From: Stachybotrys elegans
Taxonomy: Eukaryota; Ascomycota; Sordariomycetes; Hypocreales; Stachybotryaceae
Reading direction: 5' to 3'
Length of the DNA: 64,000 bases
Assembly: GCA_020746835.1 (NCBI GenBank)
Contig: JAGPNK010000006.1
Location: 1,240,001-1,304,000 of the forward strand
Part shown: positions 44,558 through 56,979 of the stretch, one piece after another
How the letters are laid out: each line of letters begins with the position of its first letter
How positions within the stretch are numbered: the stretch's first letter is position 1
The notes under the pieces: generated by a model
Databases searched by the model: none
Seen by the model: only the letters and a program-made list of their open reading frames with translations
Told to the model about the DNA's origin: nothing
Made by a program: the position numbers and the translations under genes

Positions 44558-45207
44558 GACTTCAAGTCTCGCGCTTTTTTAACATGATTGAATCGTTGGA
44601 ATTGGAATTGGAAAATGGAGTAATTGGGGTTCCTGGGTCTGGCGCGGGAGCCAAATGTATGCATATTGAAATGGACCAGGAGTCGGTTGGCTTTGCAATG
44701 AACGTTTCAACATGATTCTTTGTATATAGCCTCAACATATACATATCTTTCAACTTAGATATATAGATGAAACCTAAAGTAAGCAAGCGCCACAGCGTCA
44801 GAGGCGTGAGGTAACACGCGAGATAGTTAAACCTCCTGAGACGAATTGTAGTCCGAAATACTAAAATATTGTGAGGCTCTCGGCCGAGTGCGGTGGCTGA
44901 AATGAAGCTAGTGGTTGCTAGGCAACGCCTTCCTTGTTGATCGTAGAAGCGCGCCCAGCCAGGGTAAGCGCAACTCACGCTACATGGTTCCTGGCTCCTG
45001 GCTCCTGGCTCCTGCTTTCCCCGCCACCACCTCGTGCAATATTTTGTCGAAACAACAAGATCCTGGTTGCTTTTTCATATTCAGCGAAATCAATGAGTCC
45101 GCGTCTGTTATCTTGTACTTGTTGAATTATCCTCTCCCCTCTCAAAAGACGCCAAACTGGCTTTCCGACGCCAGACACGCTCCGACCGGGAGCTAAACCG
45201 GTCAACA
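44558..45207. other. Intergenic region upstream of kinesin-5
   Basis: It holds the MFS 3' flank with a GGAATT repeat (about 44595-44610), AT-rich sequence at 44720-44770, and a CTCCTGG heptamer array (44989-45015) in the kinesin promoter or leader. Confidence 0.55.
44989..45015. repeat. CTCCTGG heptamer array
   Basis: Almost four copies of a 7-mer about 195 bp upstream of the kinesin-5 start. Confidence 0.9.
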
Positions 45208-48200
45208 ATGGGCTCCAGCAGCCTTCGGACCGGCGCCGCGAGTCGCACAGCCTCCTCGATCGCGAGGCCAGGCGTCAGGGCCTCGTCGATGAGGCCACCG
45301 ACTACGTATGCGTCGCGTATCGATCGCACGGGCGCTGTGTCGCCTGCAGAGTCTCTGATGTCGACCGCGACGACGGGCACGAAACGCAAGGAGCGCGAGT
45401 TCGAGACGGAGGTCGGCGGTGAGGAGACAAACATCAACGTCGTGGTGCGCTGCAGAGGGCGCAATGATCGCGAGATCAAGGAGAACAGCGCCGTCGTCGT
45501 CAATACGGATGGTATCAAGGGAGAGAATGTGAAGCTCCACATGGGCGCCAACGCACTCAACAACAAGACGTACAACTTCGACCGCGTCTACTCTCCTGCT
45601 GCTGACCAGACCGTGGTCTTTGACGACACTGTCAAGCCCATTCTGGAAGAGGTTTGTTGCTCGATCCTACAGAGGCGCGTCGTCGCTGACAATGATGCCT
45701 AGATGTTGGCTGGATACAACTGCACGATTTTCGCCTACGGCCAGACCGGTACCGGCAAGACGTACACCATGTCGGGCGACATGACAAACACCATGGGCAT
45801 GATGTCCGACGAAGCAGGCATTATCCCTCGGGTTCTACAGCAACTCTTCAACAAGCTCGAGATTGATGATAGGGAACATGCTGTCAAGTGCTCCTTCATA
45901 GAGCTGTACAACGAGGAGCTGCGGGATCTCCTCTCCGTCGACGAGAGCGCAAAGCTACGAATCTATGACGACGCGTCTCGGCGAGGCCATTCCAGCACAA
46001 TCGTTCAGGGCATGGAGGAGAAGCACATCAAGACCGCCGCCGAGGGTATCAAGGTGCTCCAGGATGGCAGTCTGAAACGGCAGGTTGCGGCCACGAAATG
46101 CAACGATCTCAGTTCGCGAAGTCATACCGTCTTCACCATAACCGCCTACGTCAAGAAGACCAACGAGAACGGCGTCGACGACTTTGTCAACGCGGGCAAG
46201 CTGAACCTGGTCGACTTGGCTGGCAGCGAGAATATCCAGCGTTCAGGTGCCGAAAACAAGCGGGCAGCTGAGGCTGGTCTGATCAACAAATCGCTGCTCA
46301 CCCTCGGACGAGTCATCAACGCCCTGGTCGATCACAGCTCGCACATTCCTTACCGAGAGTCCAAGCTCACTCGTCTACTGCAAGACTCGCTCGGTGGACG
46401 CACAAAGACTTGCATCATCGCCACCATCTCCCCCGCAAAGGCCAACCTTGAGGAGACCATCTCTACGCTAGAATATGCCTTCCGCGCCAAGAATATCCGC
46501 AACAAGCCTCAACTAAACGCCATCGACAAGAAGACGCTGCTCAAGGACTTTACCAGCGAGATTGAGAAGCTCAAGGGCGAACTCATCTCCGCAAGACAGC
46601 GCAACGGTGTATACTTGTCCAACGAGATGTACGAGGAGATTACAGCCCAGAGCGAGTCGAGAAAAATCGTCATGGAAGAGCAGGGCGCCAAGATCGAGAC
46701 CCTGGAGACAAATCTACGAAACAAGGTGCAAGAGCTCTTCAACCTCAACTCCAACTTTATGGGACTGAAGAAGGACCACGAGGGGACTAGGACTCTGCTG
46801 GATCAGACGAAGGGGGTTCTCGACCAGACCGAGATTGTGCTATCCGCTACTCGAAAGACATTGGCCGAGGAAACAGAACTAAGGAAGGCTCACCAAGAGA
46901 CGGAAGAGAAGCTGAGTGCAATTGGAGGGCAACTGATAAACAAGCTGCATCAGACTGTTCAGGATGTCAGCGGACTCCATGCGAAGAACAGGCGTAAATC
47001 AGACCTCCAGTCCCTCAACAGGACGGCATGGGGCTCGACGCAAGCACAGGTAGCCGACGTGACTTCCATAGTTGAGCGCCGGGTGCGCGAATTCCAAGAG
47101 GAGCAGCGAGAGCAGATCTCTGGCATATCGCATCGGATGGAAGAATTCGTCAAGGAGGAGCTCCAGAAGCTGTCCTCTACACAGGCATTCCTCGACGAGA
47201 ATCTGAACGTTTTCGCCGAATCAAAGGCGCAACTGCTGGAGCAGAAGCAAAAGTCCAAAGAAGATATGGATGAAGTGCTGGAGGAGATCAAGGTCATTCG
47301 TGACACGGTCAAGGATCATGTAGGGGAAAGCTTGCAAGTCATCTCTCGCGCAGCCGAGAAGATTGCTGCCGATGTCCTCAACGAGATGACCAACTTCCAC
47401 AACCAAGTAAGTGCCCAGCGGGAACCGAGCCGGCGGGATGTTATGCTAATGCGACCCAGCTCCACACATCCTACAGCAGTCTTGGAAAGGACTTCAAATT
47501 AACGTTTGAAGATCTTGTACGACATGTCACAACACAGCGCAGCGAGTGCGACAACCTCAGGAGACAGCTGCAGACTGCCACAAACACTATCATCCTACAA
47601 AATGCTAGCATTTCTACACAGATGCAAGAGGCATTGGAGGCGGAGCGACGACAGGCCGCTGAAGAGCGTCAAAAGTTGATTGGCCAAATCACTATTCTTC
47701 TGAACTCGCAGGCTGAGGCACAAGAGGCACGCTTTGCGGAGAAGTCAGCGCTTCTCCAGAAGAGCATTGCCGAGAACAACTCATCGCTCGAAGGCGCCGT
47801 GTCACAGCATGGTCAAGGAATGGATGCCTGGGACGAGAAGCAGGGCCAGCTTCTGGAGGACGTTAAGAAGTCCCGCGATCAGCTGAAGAACAAGCTGAAG
47901 GATGACTGGACGGCGACGAACGACTGCAGCACGGCGATCCAAAATAGCATTCGATCAGTACATGCAGAGACGACCCGCGCAGTGGACGATCAGGTCGGCG
48001 ATCTCGATACTCAGATGAGGGCGTTGGATGACTTCGTCACGAGGGCAAGAAGCGAGAACGCCACACACCACAACACGCATGCCCAGTCGGTCCAGGCTGT
48101 GTCAAATGCTGTTGAGCAGTCGTTTGGCAACATCTCGGCTCATTTCAAGGTCACGTTTGACAGAGTCAAGAACTTGGGTGAGGAGATGGAACTCGACACG

Positions 48201-48767
48201 GCGGATCTGGAAGACAACCTCGATCCCCTCGACTCGCAACTCTGCCAGCCCCTTGCCAATCTCCGCGAAGGGGTCGCCTCCTCGAGTCTCCAAGAATACC
48301 AGCCTACTGGTGAGACACCACAGAAGGTGCAATACCAATACCCAACCAGCCTTCCTCGGACACGATCCCGCAATGCCGTCATCACCAAGATTGAGGAGAC
48401 CCCAGACGACGAGCAGGCAAGTATAGAACGTGACAGCACCATGGTTTTTGCGGACCTGGACGTCAAGCCTGTTGTCTCGTCTCCGCCCTCGTCCAGCGCC
48501 AGTGTCTCGGACAAGAGCGTCAATATCGGGATGAGCATGAGTCTCCGCGAGGTGAACCCTAATCTCACCACAGGAGCCATCAACTTTGAGCCTCGAGCGA
48601 GCACCATGTTCATGCCGGCCGAGCACACGATGCCACTATTTAAGCGCAGCACTCGCATGACGCGCGGCATGAAGAAGCAGGGCATGCTTGTTGAGGGTCC
48701 TGAGAACCTCCCGCCCACGGATTTCTCGCAGAGCATGTCCAAGAGGAAGAGCCCTCGGCTCAACTAA
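45208..48767 (+). CDS. bimC: Kinesin-5 motor protein (BimC/Eg5/Cin8 family)
   Basis: A tetrameric plus-end motor that cross-links and slides antiparallel spindle microtubules. Three exons: 45208-45651, 45703-47406 and 47460-48767, giving 1151 aa (Aspergillus BimC is about 1180). The motor domain spans about residues 72-430: P-loop GQTGTGKT at 161-168, switch I SSRSH near 285-289, switch II LVDLAGSE near 317-324, then the neck with NIRNKPQLN. A long coiled-coil stalk follows. The BimC box, with the Cdk1 site in TGETPQKVQYQYP, lies near residues 998-1012, which places it in the kinesin-5 family rather than other kinesins. The N-terminal 70 residues are Ser/Thr/Arg-rich, as in fungal kinesin-5. 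The first intron (45652-45701) is only 50 nt. Convergent with the RRN9-domain gene 265 bp away. Confidence 0.96.
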
Positions 48768-49032
48768 AGAAACGTATGGGTGGCTGAGGTTTTGTGTGTA
48801 TACATGATGTTGGCTCGGCGTTTGGGAGGATTGGTTCACTGGACGGTCATTGGGTTGGGCGGCTAGAAAGAAGCTGGATATTGACTACTTTTCTAGGGTT
48901 ATTGAGCACTTGATACCCTTTGCTTTTTATGTTTCGCCACAGCAGAGATTGGTAGATTTGATAGTAGTAATGAATTAGTGCCGCTGTCACGTTGAGCCCT
49001 TAGGTCCGTACCCAGCCATGATGGCGCCTTGA

Positions 49033-49851
49033 TTATGAAGAATCTGATACGTAGTCCCTATCCTCGTCATCGTCGTCTTGATACAAGTTCTCCTCGTCTT
49101 CCGACCTCCTCCTTCTCCTCCGTCTCTGAGACGCCCGCGCCCGACCCTGCTCCTCAAGCCGCCTCCTCTTGATCTCCATATCCTCCCTGCCCCAGTACGC
49201 GCCGGGGCGGATCCTGCGCAGGAACCCATCCACGTGGACGGCGCCCTCGACGGCGTCGTCGCTGTCCACGTCCTCCTCGACGTTGTGGCCCGGGTGCATG
49301 AGCTTCACGTGGCGCGCGAGGTTGGGCCGCCGCGTGAAGCCCTTGGCGGCGCGGCTGCACGTCGCCACGGGGCAGAAGTGGCAGCCGCCGGAAGATTGCG
49401 AGCGCGTCTCCGAGTGTGAGCCGACCGAGGAGGAGCGCCCGCGCGAGGACGGGGTGCGCGCGCGAGAGATGCTCCGGCTTCGGCGGCGGATGCTGGCGGC
49501 GGGCGTGTGGCGGTCGTTGTCCTCCTCCTCCTCGTCTTCCTCGTCCATGTCGGAGGACCCGAGGCGGATGGGCTCCGGGCGGTACGTGGTGGTTACCACG
49601 CCGGTGCCGCGCGACGCGGGGGCTTCGTTCATGGTGTGCATGAGCATGGGCTCGCCGAACAGGTCTGCGCAGCGCTTCGTGGCCCTTGCGATGACGGCCG
49701 GGGGGAAGCCCGCCAGCGCGGCGACGCCCATCACGTCGGTCCAGTCGCGCGGCCTCGTCTCCCTGAGCCGCTTGGGACGTCTGCGCTTGCGGGCCGTCTT
49801 CCTCTGCCGGACGGTGGTTGCGTTTCGGGCCGTGTTCTCGGCCGTGGCTGG

Positions 49852-49882
<31 letters not shown>

Positions 49883-51034
49883 CCAGCGCGCAGCCAGGCC
49901 TCGAACGCGGCGTCCTTGTCCTCGGGCCTCACGGGCAGCCGGCGGTGCGCCTCGCGGGCCACGCGCTCCACCATCTCCTCGTACGACTCGCCCTCGCGCG
50001 GGACGTGCACCTTGCGCGGGCGGCCTCGGCGCGTGAGCGGCCTGCTAGGCGACGTGGTGGCCGACGACCATGTGCTCCTCGGGCGTCCGCGGCCGCGTTT
50101 ATGCGAGCTGCTGCTGCTGTCCGAGGTGTCGGTGGCCGAGTCCGTGCCGTAGCCGGCGCCCACGTCCGTCCTACGGAGGATCTCAAGGCCGGCGTCGAGC
50201 TGTGTGAGGATGTGGCGCACCGAGGGCCGCAGCAGCATGTAGGAGCGCTCGTCGTCGGCCGACATGACAGGGATGGGCTTGGGGGCAGCGACGACGCCGT
50301 CTGGCTCCTGTGAGGCGGGCGGCACTTCTGTGGATGCGATGGGTTCCTGGGAGGAGGGTCTCGCTGGTGAGGAAGAGACGGCTGGTGGTGGTGGCGGTGG
50401 CGGCGGCGGTGAGGAGCGCATCGTTTGACTGGCGATGATGGGCGTGCTGGGCTCCGTGGGCTGTGGTTGAGACCGTTGCTGCCGTCGGCGGAAGCGGTTC
50501 TTGGCCTGCCGCAGTATGGTGGCCGAGAGCTCCTCTTCTAGCTCCGTGCTGGGCATGACCGCCTCGTCTCTGCGGAACGTGAAGGCTTCGTCATGGTCTG
50601 CCGTCTTGGTGCCGTGCATGAGGCCTTCGACGGGCACGTCTCTGCTTTTGAGAGGCCATGCCGTCCACGCATCCGGCGGTCTCCAAGTCACCTCCTCGCC
50701 AGCAGCCTAGAGGTGGAAATTGTCAGTTCCTAGAGCCTTTGTAGGGTGTGCAGAAGCTCATGCTCACAGTCTGGATTCGAAGAGCCCTCCTCGTCTCCTC
50801 GTCTCTGGGCCGCTTCAGCGCCGCCACGTTGAACAGGTGGAGCGCCAGGTCCGCATCGCGCGTCTGCTTGAGCGACAGCCAGAGCTCCCGCTCGCTCCGC
50901 GTCAGGGCGCGCCAGGCGGAAGGGTCGCCTCTCCAGCGGTTGGGGCGGTTCTCGTGGAGGTCTTCCGAGGCGAGCGAGGCGATTTCGTCGCTGTCAAAGT
51001 CCCAGCTAGCCTGCTCCTGCTTCTGTGACGACAT
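49033..51034 (-). CDS. RRN9-domain protein with AT-hooks and a C2H2 finger
   Basis: Two exons, 51034-50768 and 50706-49033; the intron has a GTGAGC donor and CTAG acceptor; 646 aa. Residues 29-105 carry the RRN9 domain signature (NRPNRWRGDPSAWRALT, RDADLALHLFNVAALKR, then PPDAWTAWPL after the junction). Rrn9 is a subunit of the yeast upstream activating factor that recruits RNA polymerase I to the rDNA promoter. After a Pro-rich linker, two AT-hook-like motifs appear at about 292-298 (RGRGRPR) and 314-320 (RRGRPRK). Acidic and Ser/Arg-rich stretches follow. Near 531-561 a C2H2-type finger (CPVATC, F, L, H-x4-H) lies before a basic then acidic tail. Expected to be nuclear or nucleolar. The AT-hooks and finger are absent from yeast Rrn9, so orthology is probable but function is inferred. 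Confidence 0.8.
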
Positions 51035-51631
51035 GGCACATTTTACCCTTGGCACGCTTGCGCGTGGGACTGTGCATGTGAGGAGGCGAGACAGCCGGTA
51101 TGAGGAGTTGAGGTTTGTATGTGATATGTGATTAGTGAAGAATGTTTATATATACAGGTGCAAAGTTAGTAGTGTTTGAATTTTTGGTGTTTCCTTAGCA
51201 CATGCACTCCACCCTATCGCCTCACTATTACAGCCTTTTAGACACAACACCATGAATATTTACAGGTTCTCTCTGGATAGTAGGTTAGAATATGCCAGCC
51301 CACGTTATTCAGCTCTCTTGGTCAAATGATGAACGTGCCTACGAGGCATGCCTCAGAGCTGCACTGCGCCCTACCCTGGACCATTGATGGAATAGCATCG
51401 CTTTCCGAGGACATCAATATTTCGTAAAGCTCAAGCGTCAAGAGTATATCCCATCTAATTAACAGACCCCTTGGCCGACAAAGATGGTATATACTGAAAT
51501 GTGTGGCTCCCTGGCACCGATGTTATCCCATAGAAACCCACAGTGTGCAATAACATGGTGAGGCAGAAGTATACGCAGATCGCCAGTTTATAATATAACG
51601 CCTATCTTCCATTATATGGTATGATTGTACA
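51035..51631. other. Intergenic region upstream of the RRN9-domain gene
   Basis: 0.6 kb between the RRN9-domain gene and NOP7, both leftward. It is AT-richer than the flanking genes, with TATATATA at about 51145-51155 (minus-strand TATA candidate for the RRN9-domain gene). No coding frame supported. Confidence 0.5.
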
Positions 51632-53626
51632 TTACGCCTTGCCCTTTGCCTTTTCCTTTTCGAGCCTTCTCCGCTTGGCCCTGAGCTTCTGGTCCTCCGC
51701 GCTCTTCTTGTTGTTTGTGTAGATCATCTGCTCGTAGAGCTTGCGCTTCTTCTTGCTCAGCATACCCTTTGCACGTTCCATCTCTTCGGCCTCCTCGCGG
51801 CTCTTCTTGGAAAGCGCCTTGCGGGCTTCCTCCTTGGCCTTGGCCTTTCGGTCGACCTGCTGAGACTTGACCGAAGCGCCCTGCAGCTCGGCTTCCAGCT
51901 CCATCTGGCGCTGCACTGCCTCGTCCTCCTCCATCTCATCATCCTCGTCCGCAGAGGCACCCTCTATCTCTTCATCCTCATCCTCATCCTCATCCTCATC
52001 CATATCCTCGTCATCCTCGTCGTATTCTGAGTCAGCCACGTCCATGCCCTCAGCGGTCTCGTCCATGGCCTTGACGGCGAGGTCATCCTCCTCCTCCTCA
52101 TCGTCCTCAAGAGCCTCCTCTTCGGGCTCCTGCTCAGCAAGAGGAATTGTGGGATCATATGCACCCCTGACATTCTGGACGAAGGGGCTGAGATGGGGCG
52201 GCAGTCCTGCGCCTGGTGCGTACAGATGAGGCTCCTTGAGCTCGCCGTCGTTGATGCTGTCCCACACCCACTGAGGCTGAACATACGTGCGTCCCGGGAC
52301 GCGGCGGTTGGCTGCCAGCTTCTGCGACGTCTGGTTGTCCTCGGCCTCAGCATCCTCGTCGTTTGCTGCCTGGATAGGAGGACGGTCGACGATCTGGTGA
52401 GTGATTGAGGGGTCTAGTTCATTGGTGGTGAAAGCGCCATCTCCGAGAATTGCGTCCCATCCGACCCGCTTGCAGCCAAAGGCCTTGAGGAGGAGCTCCA
52501 ATGGTTGACGAGGCGTCTCACGAGAGAGGTAGAATGTGAGGTTGGAGAAGAGCGAGCCAGCGCTGCTGGCATTCATGGATGGCTGGGGGAGAACGTCTCC
52601 ACCGGGAGCAGCCGGCTCAAACTTGTCAATAGCCTCACTCTGCTCCTCCTCGGTGGTTTCCTCGGAGGCATCTTCGTCCTGAGGGGCCTTGATCTTCTTG
52701 ATAACCTTGTTCACGGCAGCCTGGACCTCAGGGTCGGGGTTGTGGGCGGCAGCCTCAATCTGCTGAGGCTGTTGCAGGCTGTCGGCACCAACGAGGGTCT
52801 TGCCCTCGAGGGTGAAGGCACCGAGCTCGGCAGAGTTCTCGTCCTTGACCTGATCAAACTTGGGCGGGTACTTGAGGCCAATTGAGGTGTAGAGACGGAA
52901 GTTGACGAATCCGAGAAGAGTCATGTAGAACTCCACAAAGGTGCCCATGATTCTGAAGTCGACGTCTCCGACGATTCTCTGATTGAACTTGTACGGCACC
53001 AGCCACAGGACGTCCTCACCTTGGATGTTGGCCTGGTAGTAGATGCCCTTGATGGAGAGGAACGACTTGGCCAAGCTTCGCGAGACAATGAGGTAGTGCT
53101 GGAACTCGAGGCAGAGCCTCTCGCATCGGGCAATCATCTTGGCAGGGACGCTGCTGGTGGACGGGAGGTTGGCGAAGAGGAAGAGCATGGAGAGACAGTC
53201 GTCCAGATCTCGCAGGGCGTCGATAAAGGTAGGGTAGCGCTCGCGGATGACATGGTCGAGCGTGTAGCGCGGCTTTCCCGTCTTCTCGGGGCGGGCGGCA
53301 TTGGTTTCGAGACGGGCAGCGTCCGAGACATCGCCTCGGCCCAGGGCCCTCGAGATCTTCTTCTCGAGCGCCTTCTGGTCGCGGAACTTCTGCAGCAGCG
53401 GCTCGTGCAGGAGGTACTGGATATCCTTGGCATAGTAGAAGGTGGTCGAGGCGGTGGAGGACTTGGACACCTTCTTCTTGCTGCGAGGCTCGCGCGGGTA
53501 GATTCCCTTCCAGATGCAGAGCTTTCGGAAGTCAGGCAGGCTGATCTGCAGCTTTCGAATTGCCTGGTTTCTCGTCACATAGTTCTTGGCCGCGCCGGAC
53601 TGGCCCTTCTTCTTTATGCGCGCCAT
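51632..53626 (-). CDS. NOP7: Pescadillo homologue NOP7, 60S ribosome biogenesis
   Basis: Nop7/Pes1 forms the nucleolar PeBoW complex with Erb1 and Ytm1 and is needed for 27S pre-rRNA processing and 60S assembly. Single exon, 664 aa. The pescadillo N-terminal domain covers residues 3-290 ([55 protein letters not shown]). A BRCT domain spans about 352-470 ([37 protein letters not shown]). Residues 498-568 are strongly acidic with an alternating D/E tract ([13 protein letters not shown]), and the C-terminus (590-664) is a Lys/Arg/Glu-rich helix. The start ATG precedes [16 protein letters not shown], the standard N-terminus. Divergent from PIG-U, 395 bp apart; next to the other ribosome-production gene (RRN9 domain). 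Confidence 0.97.
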   Translation of the reverse strand: MARIKKKGQSGAAKNYVTRNQAIRKLQISLPDFRKLCIWKGIYPREPRSKKKVSKSSTASTTFYYAKDIQYLLHEPLLQKFRDQKALEKKISRALGRGDVSDAARLETNAARPEKTGKPRYTLDHVIRERYPTFIDALRDLDDCLSMLFLFANLPSTSSVPAKMIARCERLCLEFQHYLIVSRSLAKSFLSIKGIYYQANIQGEDVLWLVPYKFNQRIVGDVDFRIMGTFVEFYMTLLGFVNFRLYTSIGLKYPPKFDQVKDENSAELGAFTLEGKTLVGADSLQQPQQIEAAAHNPDPEVQAAVNKVIKKIKAPQDEDASEETTEEEQSEAIDKFEPAAPGGDVLPQPSMNASSAGSLFSNLTFYLSRETPRQPLELLLKAFGCKRVGWDAILGDGAFTTNELDPSITHQIVDRPPIQAANDEDAEAEDNQTSQKLAANRRVPGRTYVQPQWVWDSINDGELKEPHLYAPGAGLPPHLSPFVQNVRGAYDPTIPLAEQEPEEEALEDDEEEEDDLAVKAMDETAEGMDVADSEYDEDDEDMDEDEDEDEDEEIEGASADEDDEMEEDEAVQRQMELEAELQGASVKSQQVDRKAKAKEEARKALSKKSREEAEEMERAKGMLSKKKRKLYEQMIYTNNKKSAEDQKLRAKRRRLEKEKAKGKA

Positions 53627-54021
53627 GGTGCTCGCGTCTCGAAGAAATGGGAATGGCGATGGCTGGTGTTGGCTGCCGTCGCAATGGTCTAGCGGGGCAT
53701 TATCTTTGAACTTTTTTTTTTTTTCTTTCTTCGAGCACCCAGTCTACATTTTTTTTCGCCAGAGAAATTTCATGCCGTCTCTCACCGCCCAGTCGGACCC
53801 TTTCACCGCCTTGTCCGACCCCACTATTGCCGCAGCCCACTAGGCAACTTCCAGCACTGTTCTAACTACAGCAGTAACCCCCCTCAGCAACACCTGTTGG
53901 GTTAGTAGTGCGGCTCCGTTTTAGGTGCCCTGGCTCGAGTCTCACGGCATTGGATTCAACCACCAAAACCGCCAGGTGGCATCGATTCCTGCCGACTGAC
54001 GATGCATCGAGTCGGAATGCA
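53627..54021. promoter_or_regulatory. Divergent promoter between NOP7 and PIG-U
   Basis: A 395-bp shared region. It holds a T13 run at 53712-53724 and further T-rich sequence to about 53760, then GC-richer sequence. No TATA is obvious on either side. The frame of the PIG-U first exon is open upstream but without an earlier ATG in good context. Confidence 0.5.
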
Positions 54022-55428
54022 ATGCCCGCAACCATGACCCTGCAAGGCAAAGCCAGCGTCTATGCTGGCGCAGCCCTCCTACGGCTCGTTCTTTTTGTTG
54101 CATTTCCCCAATTGCCGGATCTCTTGACTGGCCGTGTCGAGATCTCCACCCCTGTGACGAGCTTCAAGAGATGTAAGCGTACCTCGCGCGGCTGCCAAAC
54201 CCTGCGGCTCCCGAGTCTATTGCGTCTTACTGACTGCTTCCATCAACAGTACAGGAAGGCCTCTTTCTATATAACCACAATGTCTCGCCCTATGACGGCG
54301 GCGTATACCACCAGGCGCCGCTCCTCCTACCGCTGTTCTCCCTGCTCCCCGACGTGAAGAGCTGGCCCATCTTCACCTCACTTCTATATATTCTTGTTGA
54401 TATTCTGAGCGCAAATGCCTTGGTCAAGATTGCCGAGTCGGGCGAGGCTGGTCAGTCCAGGCTGTTCACCTCGCCTCGGCGCAACAAGCGAGCTTCTCCT
54501 ATGCTTGTGGCTGCTGCGTAAGATCAACCACGAAAGAGGCGTCATTCCGAAGCAGCTGACACCGTGTAGATTCCTATTCAACCCATTGACCATCGCCTCG
54601 TGTATCGGACGGCCGACCAGCGTCTTCACGAACTGCGCTATTCTCCATGCCATCGCCAAGGTCATCCAAGGCTCGCCCTTCAGCGCCATTGTGGCCCTGT
54701 CCTTTGCCTCATATCTCTCGCTATATCCCGTTCTTCTCCTCCCACCTCTTGTCCTGCTGGCGTACGACCGCCAGCCCGAAAAACGACGCACGAAATCGAC
54801 CGTTGAGTTTGCGGCTACATGCATAATGGTGTTCTTGGGCTGTTCGTCGATTCTGCTGGCCATGTCTTTCCTGCTCACCGGCAACTCGTGGGAGTTCCTC
54901 TCCCGCACATATGGGATCCAGCTCACCCTGACCGACCTCACGCCGAACGTCGGGCTCTGGTGGTACTTTTTCATCGAGATGTTCGACTCTTTCCGTGCCT
55001 TCTTCCTGGCCGTCTTCTGGCTTCACCTATCCTCGTACGTGGGGGGGCTTTCCATACGCCTACGCACCCAGCCACTGGTCGTGCTCACTATCCTTCTTGG
55101 ATCCTTTTCCATCTTCAAACCTTATCCCAGCATATCGGATGCCAGTTTGTTCCTGGCCATGCTGCCCCTATTTCGCCACGTGCTACCGTTGATGCGATAC
55201 ACATTCGTCGCAACTTCTACCATGATGTATGCGACTTTCTTGGGGCCAGCCTTTTATCACCTTTGGATTTACGCGGGAAGCGGCAACGCCAACTTCTTCT
55301 ACGCCATCACTCTGGTATGGAGCCTGGGCCAAAGCCTGCTGGTTTCCGACTTTGCATTCGCTGTTTTGAGAGACGAATGGGAGGTAGACAGGCCAGAGAT
55401 GGTCGGCAAAGAGATCAAACAGATTTGA
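54022..55428 (+). CDS. GAB1: GPI transamidase subunit PIG-U (GAB1/CDC91)
   Basis: A multi-pass ER membrane subunit of the GPI transamidase that attaches preformed GPI to proteins; thought to recognise the lipid anchor. Three exons: 54022-54172, 54250-54517 and 54570-55428, giving 425 aa. Introns have GTAAGC/ACAG and GTAAGA/GTAG borders; both junctions restore the conserved blocks FKRLQEGLFLYNHNVSPYDGGVYHQAPLLL and AAFLFNPLTIASCIGRPTSVFTN. Other landmarks are SLYPVLLLPPL and the region around WYFFIEMFDSFRAFF, which is highly conserved in PIG-U. About eight to ten membrane helices. A second ATG four codons downstream is an alternative start. With GWT1, this is the second GPI-anchor gene in the window. 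Convergent with SAM37 187 bp away. Confidence 0.94.
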
Positions 55429-55615
55429 GGAGCATTTCGAACACAACTAACAGCATATGGTATACGGCGTTGAAAGGAGGAACGTTTCCTGGAGCTGAGC
55501 AACAGTAGAGTAATGCTACTACTGCGCAGAAAGAAATATTGGGCGAGGATGTAAGACGGCAAAATATTCCATCGACAAAGTATCTTACATATTATCTATA
55601 CACTATCTTCGAGGC

Positions 55616-56979
55616 TCAGTCAACCTCGGAGTCAGACTCCACAATGCGAGCGCTTGCGTCCCCATGACCTCCTGATCCAGCAGCATGTTGCGGCGATGGC
55701 ATCTGATATGCTCCAAAAACGCTGCTCAACAGTGCTCCAGCCTGTCCCATCTGGCCAAATCCGGCCGTTGCTCGGTGGGACGTCCACACTTGCGTTTTTC
55801 TTCCAAAGGGAAGCAATGATTTGTACATGAAATACCCATAGCCTAATGCCGCACTGGTTGTCAACACGCTCAGCACCAAGGCAAAGGCCGATCGGTCAAT
55901 TCCTCTGATACCCTCGTCAGCACGCCGGCGCGCCTCGCCGACGTAATATTCTCCTAGGCTAGGCAGGCTTCGGATTGTGGTATCCAATAGCCGGTTAGTG
56001 ACTTGCAGGGTGCTTGCCTCCGTCGCCGTAGTCCAGGGAACGCGTGACGCGCTTTCGTGATGCATGGTCTTCATATGATCAATAAACTTGCACACCATTG
56101 GAGCAGCTCTGACCATGAAATCCTTGAGGAAAGGCCGAGGAACGGGGGGCTCCCGCATAAGTGCTAAGTAGCCATAGGCGAGACAGTCGAGCGAGGATAT
56201 GGAAGCACCAGGGAAGAATTTGGGTGTTTCTTTGGTGTCCTTGGCCTCGCTCAAGAGTGACTCAAGAGTCGAAAGACAGTTCTCCGACAGCCTGTAAAGT
56301 CTGATGGCGACGGCCTGCTCAGGGGTCATCTCCTCGGTGAGGGTCTTCTTGGTGGTGGTGGGCAGATGCCTACGGAACGTTTCTGGGAGGGCATCTCGAC
56401 CATCTGATAGATGCAAGCCGCCATTCGCGTCAAAGTCCCGATCCAGCTCCGCCAGGCCGAGGTGTTCTGAGCGCTTGACCGCCTCGGCCCGTATGAGGGG
56501 CGGGACGGTCCAAGTTAGGGGAAATTTGAGCAATTCGCTGTAAGCAGGGCGTGTTGCTCCCACCCAGTTGGCTGCAGAAACATATAGCGAAAGGTCCAGG
56601 AGAGGAGCTGCATGCGTAGATAGATAGGCGCTGTAAGCGACGACATCTGCCAGCTGACTCGAGCTGAGATGGGCATCCAGGTCTTTGCAGAGAGACTTGG
56701 ACGTCAAGTACTCGACGATCGGGCCGAAGCCACTCGTCCAGATGCCATCATGGGAGAGCGAAGGAAGAATACCTGTAACGGTCAGATTATTACGCCGAGC
56801 TGAGAGGTCAGGTGAGAAAGAAACCGACAGTGAGGAGATATGGATGGATCATTGCTGGGGATGAGGCGCCAGGCCGTAGAGGGGAGGGCATGGTGGAGAT
56901 AGGTGATTATGGCTAAGCATTCAGGGTCGATGGAAGGAAGACCCAAAGCCGGGCCCCAAATGTGCAGATCCAGCATCAT
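55616..56979 (-). CDS. SAM37: SAM37/metaxin-like mitochondrial outer-membrane import subunit
   Basis: Sam37 (Tom37/metaxin) is part of the sorting and assembly machinery that inserts beta-barrel proteins into the mitochondrial outer membrane. Two exons, 56979-56829 and 56772-55616; the intron has a GTCGGT donor and ACAG acceptor; 435 aa. The N-terminal thioredoxin-like domain has LDLHIWGPALGLPSIDPECL and, after the junction, GIWTSGFGPIVEYL. A GST-C/metaxin domain follows, with PLLDLSLYVSAANW and the block SSLDCLAYGYLALM. A single hydrophobic segment lies at about residues 345-372 (ALVLSVLTTSAALGYGYFMY), and the tail is Gly/Gln-rich with an acidic end. Two adjacent ATGs (56979, 56976) are possible starts. 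Fungal Sam37 is poorly conserved; the N-terminal motif makes this call good. Confidence 0.88.

Noticed and set aside
48415..48440. Possible GC-AG intron in kinesin-5 exon 3 (CAG, GCAAGT and a following CAG)
   Set aside because: The interval would be only about 24 nt, too short to splice, and the sequence is open and in frame without removal.
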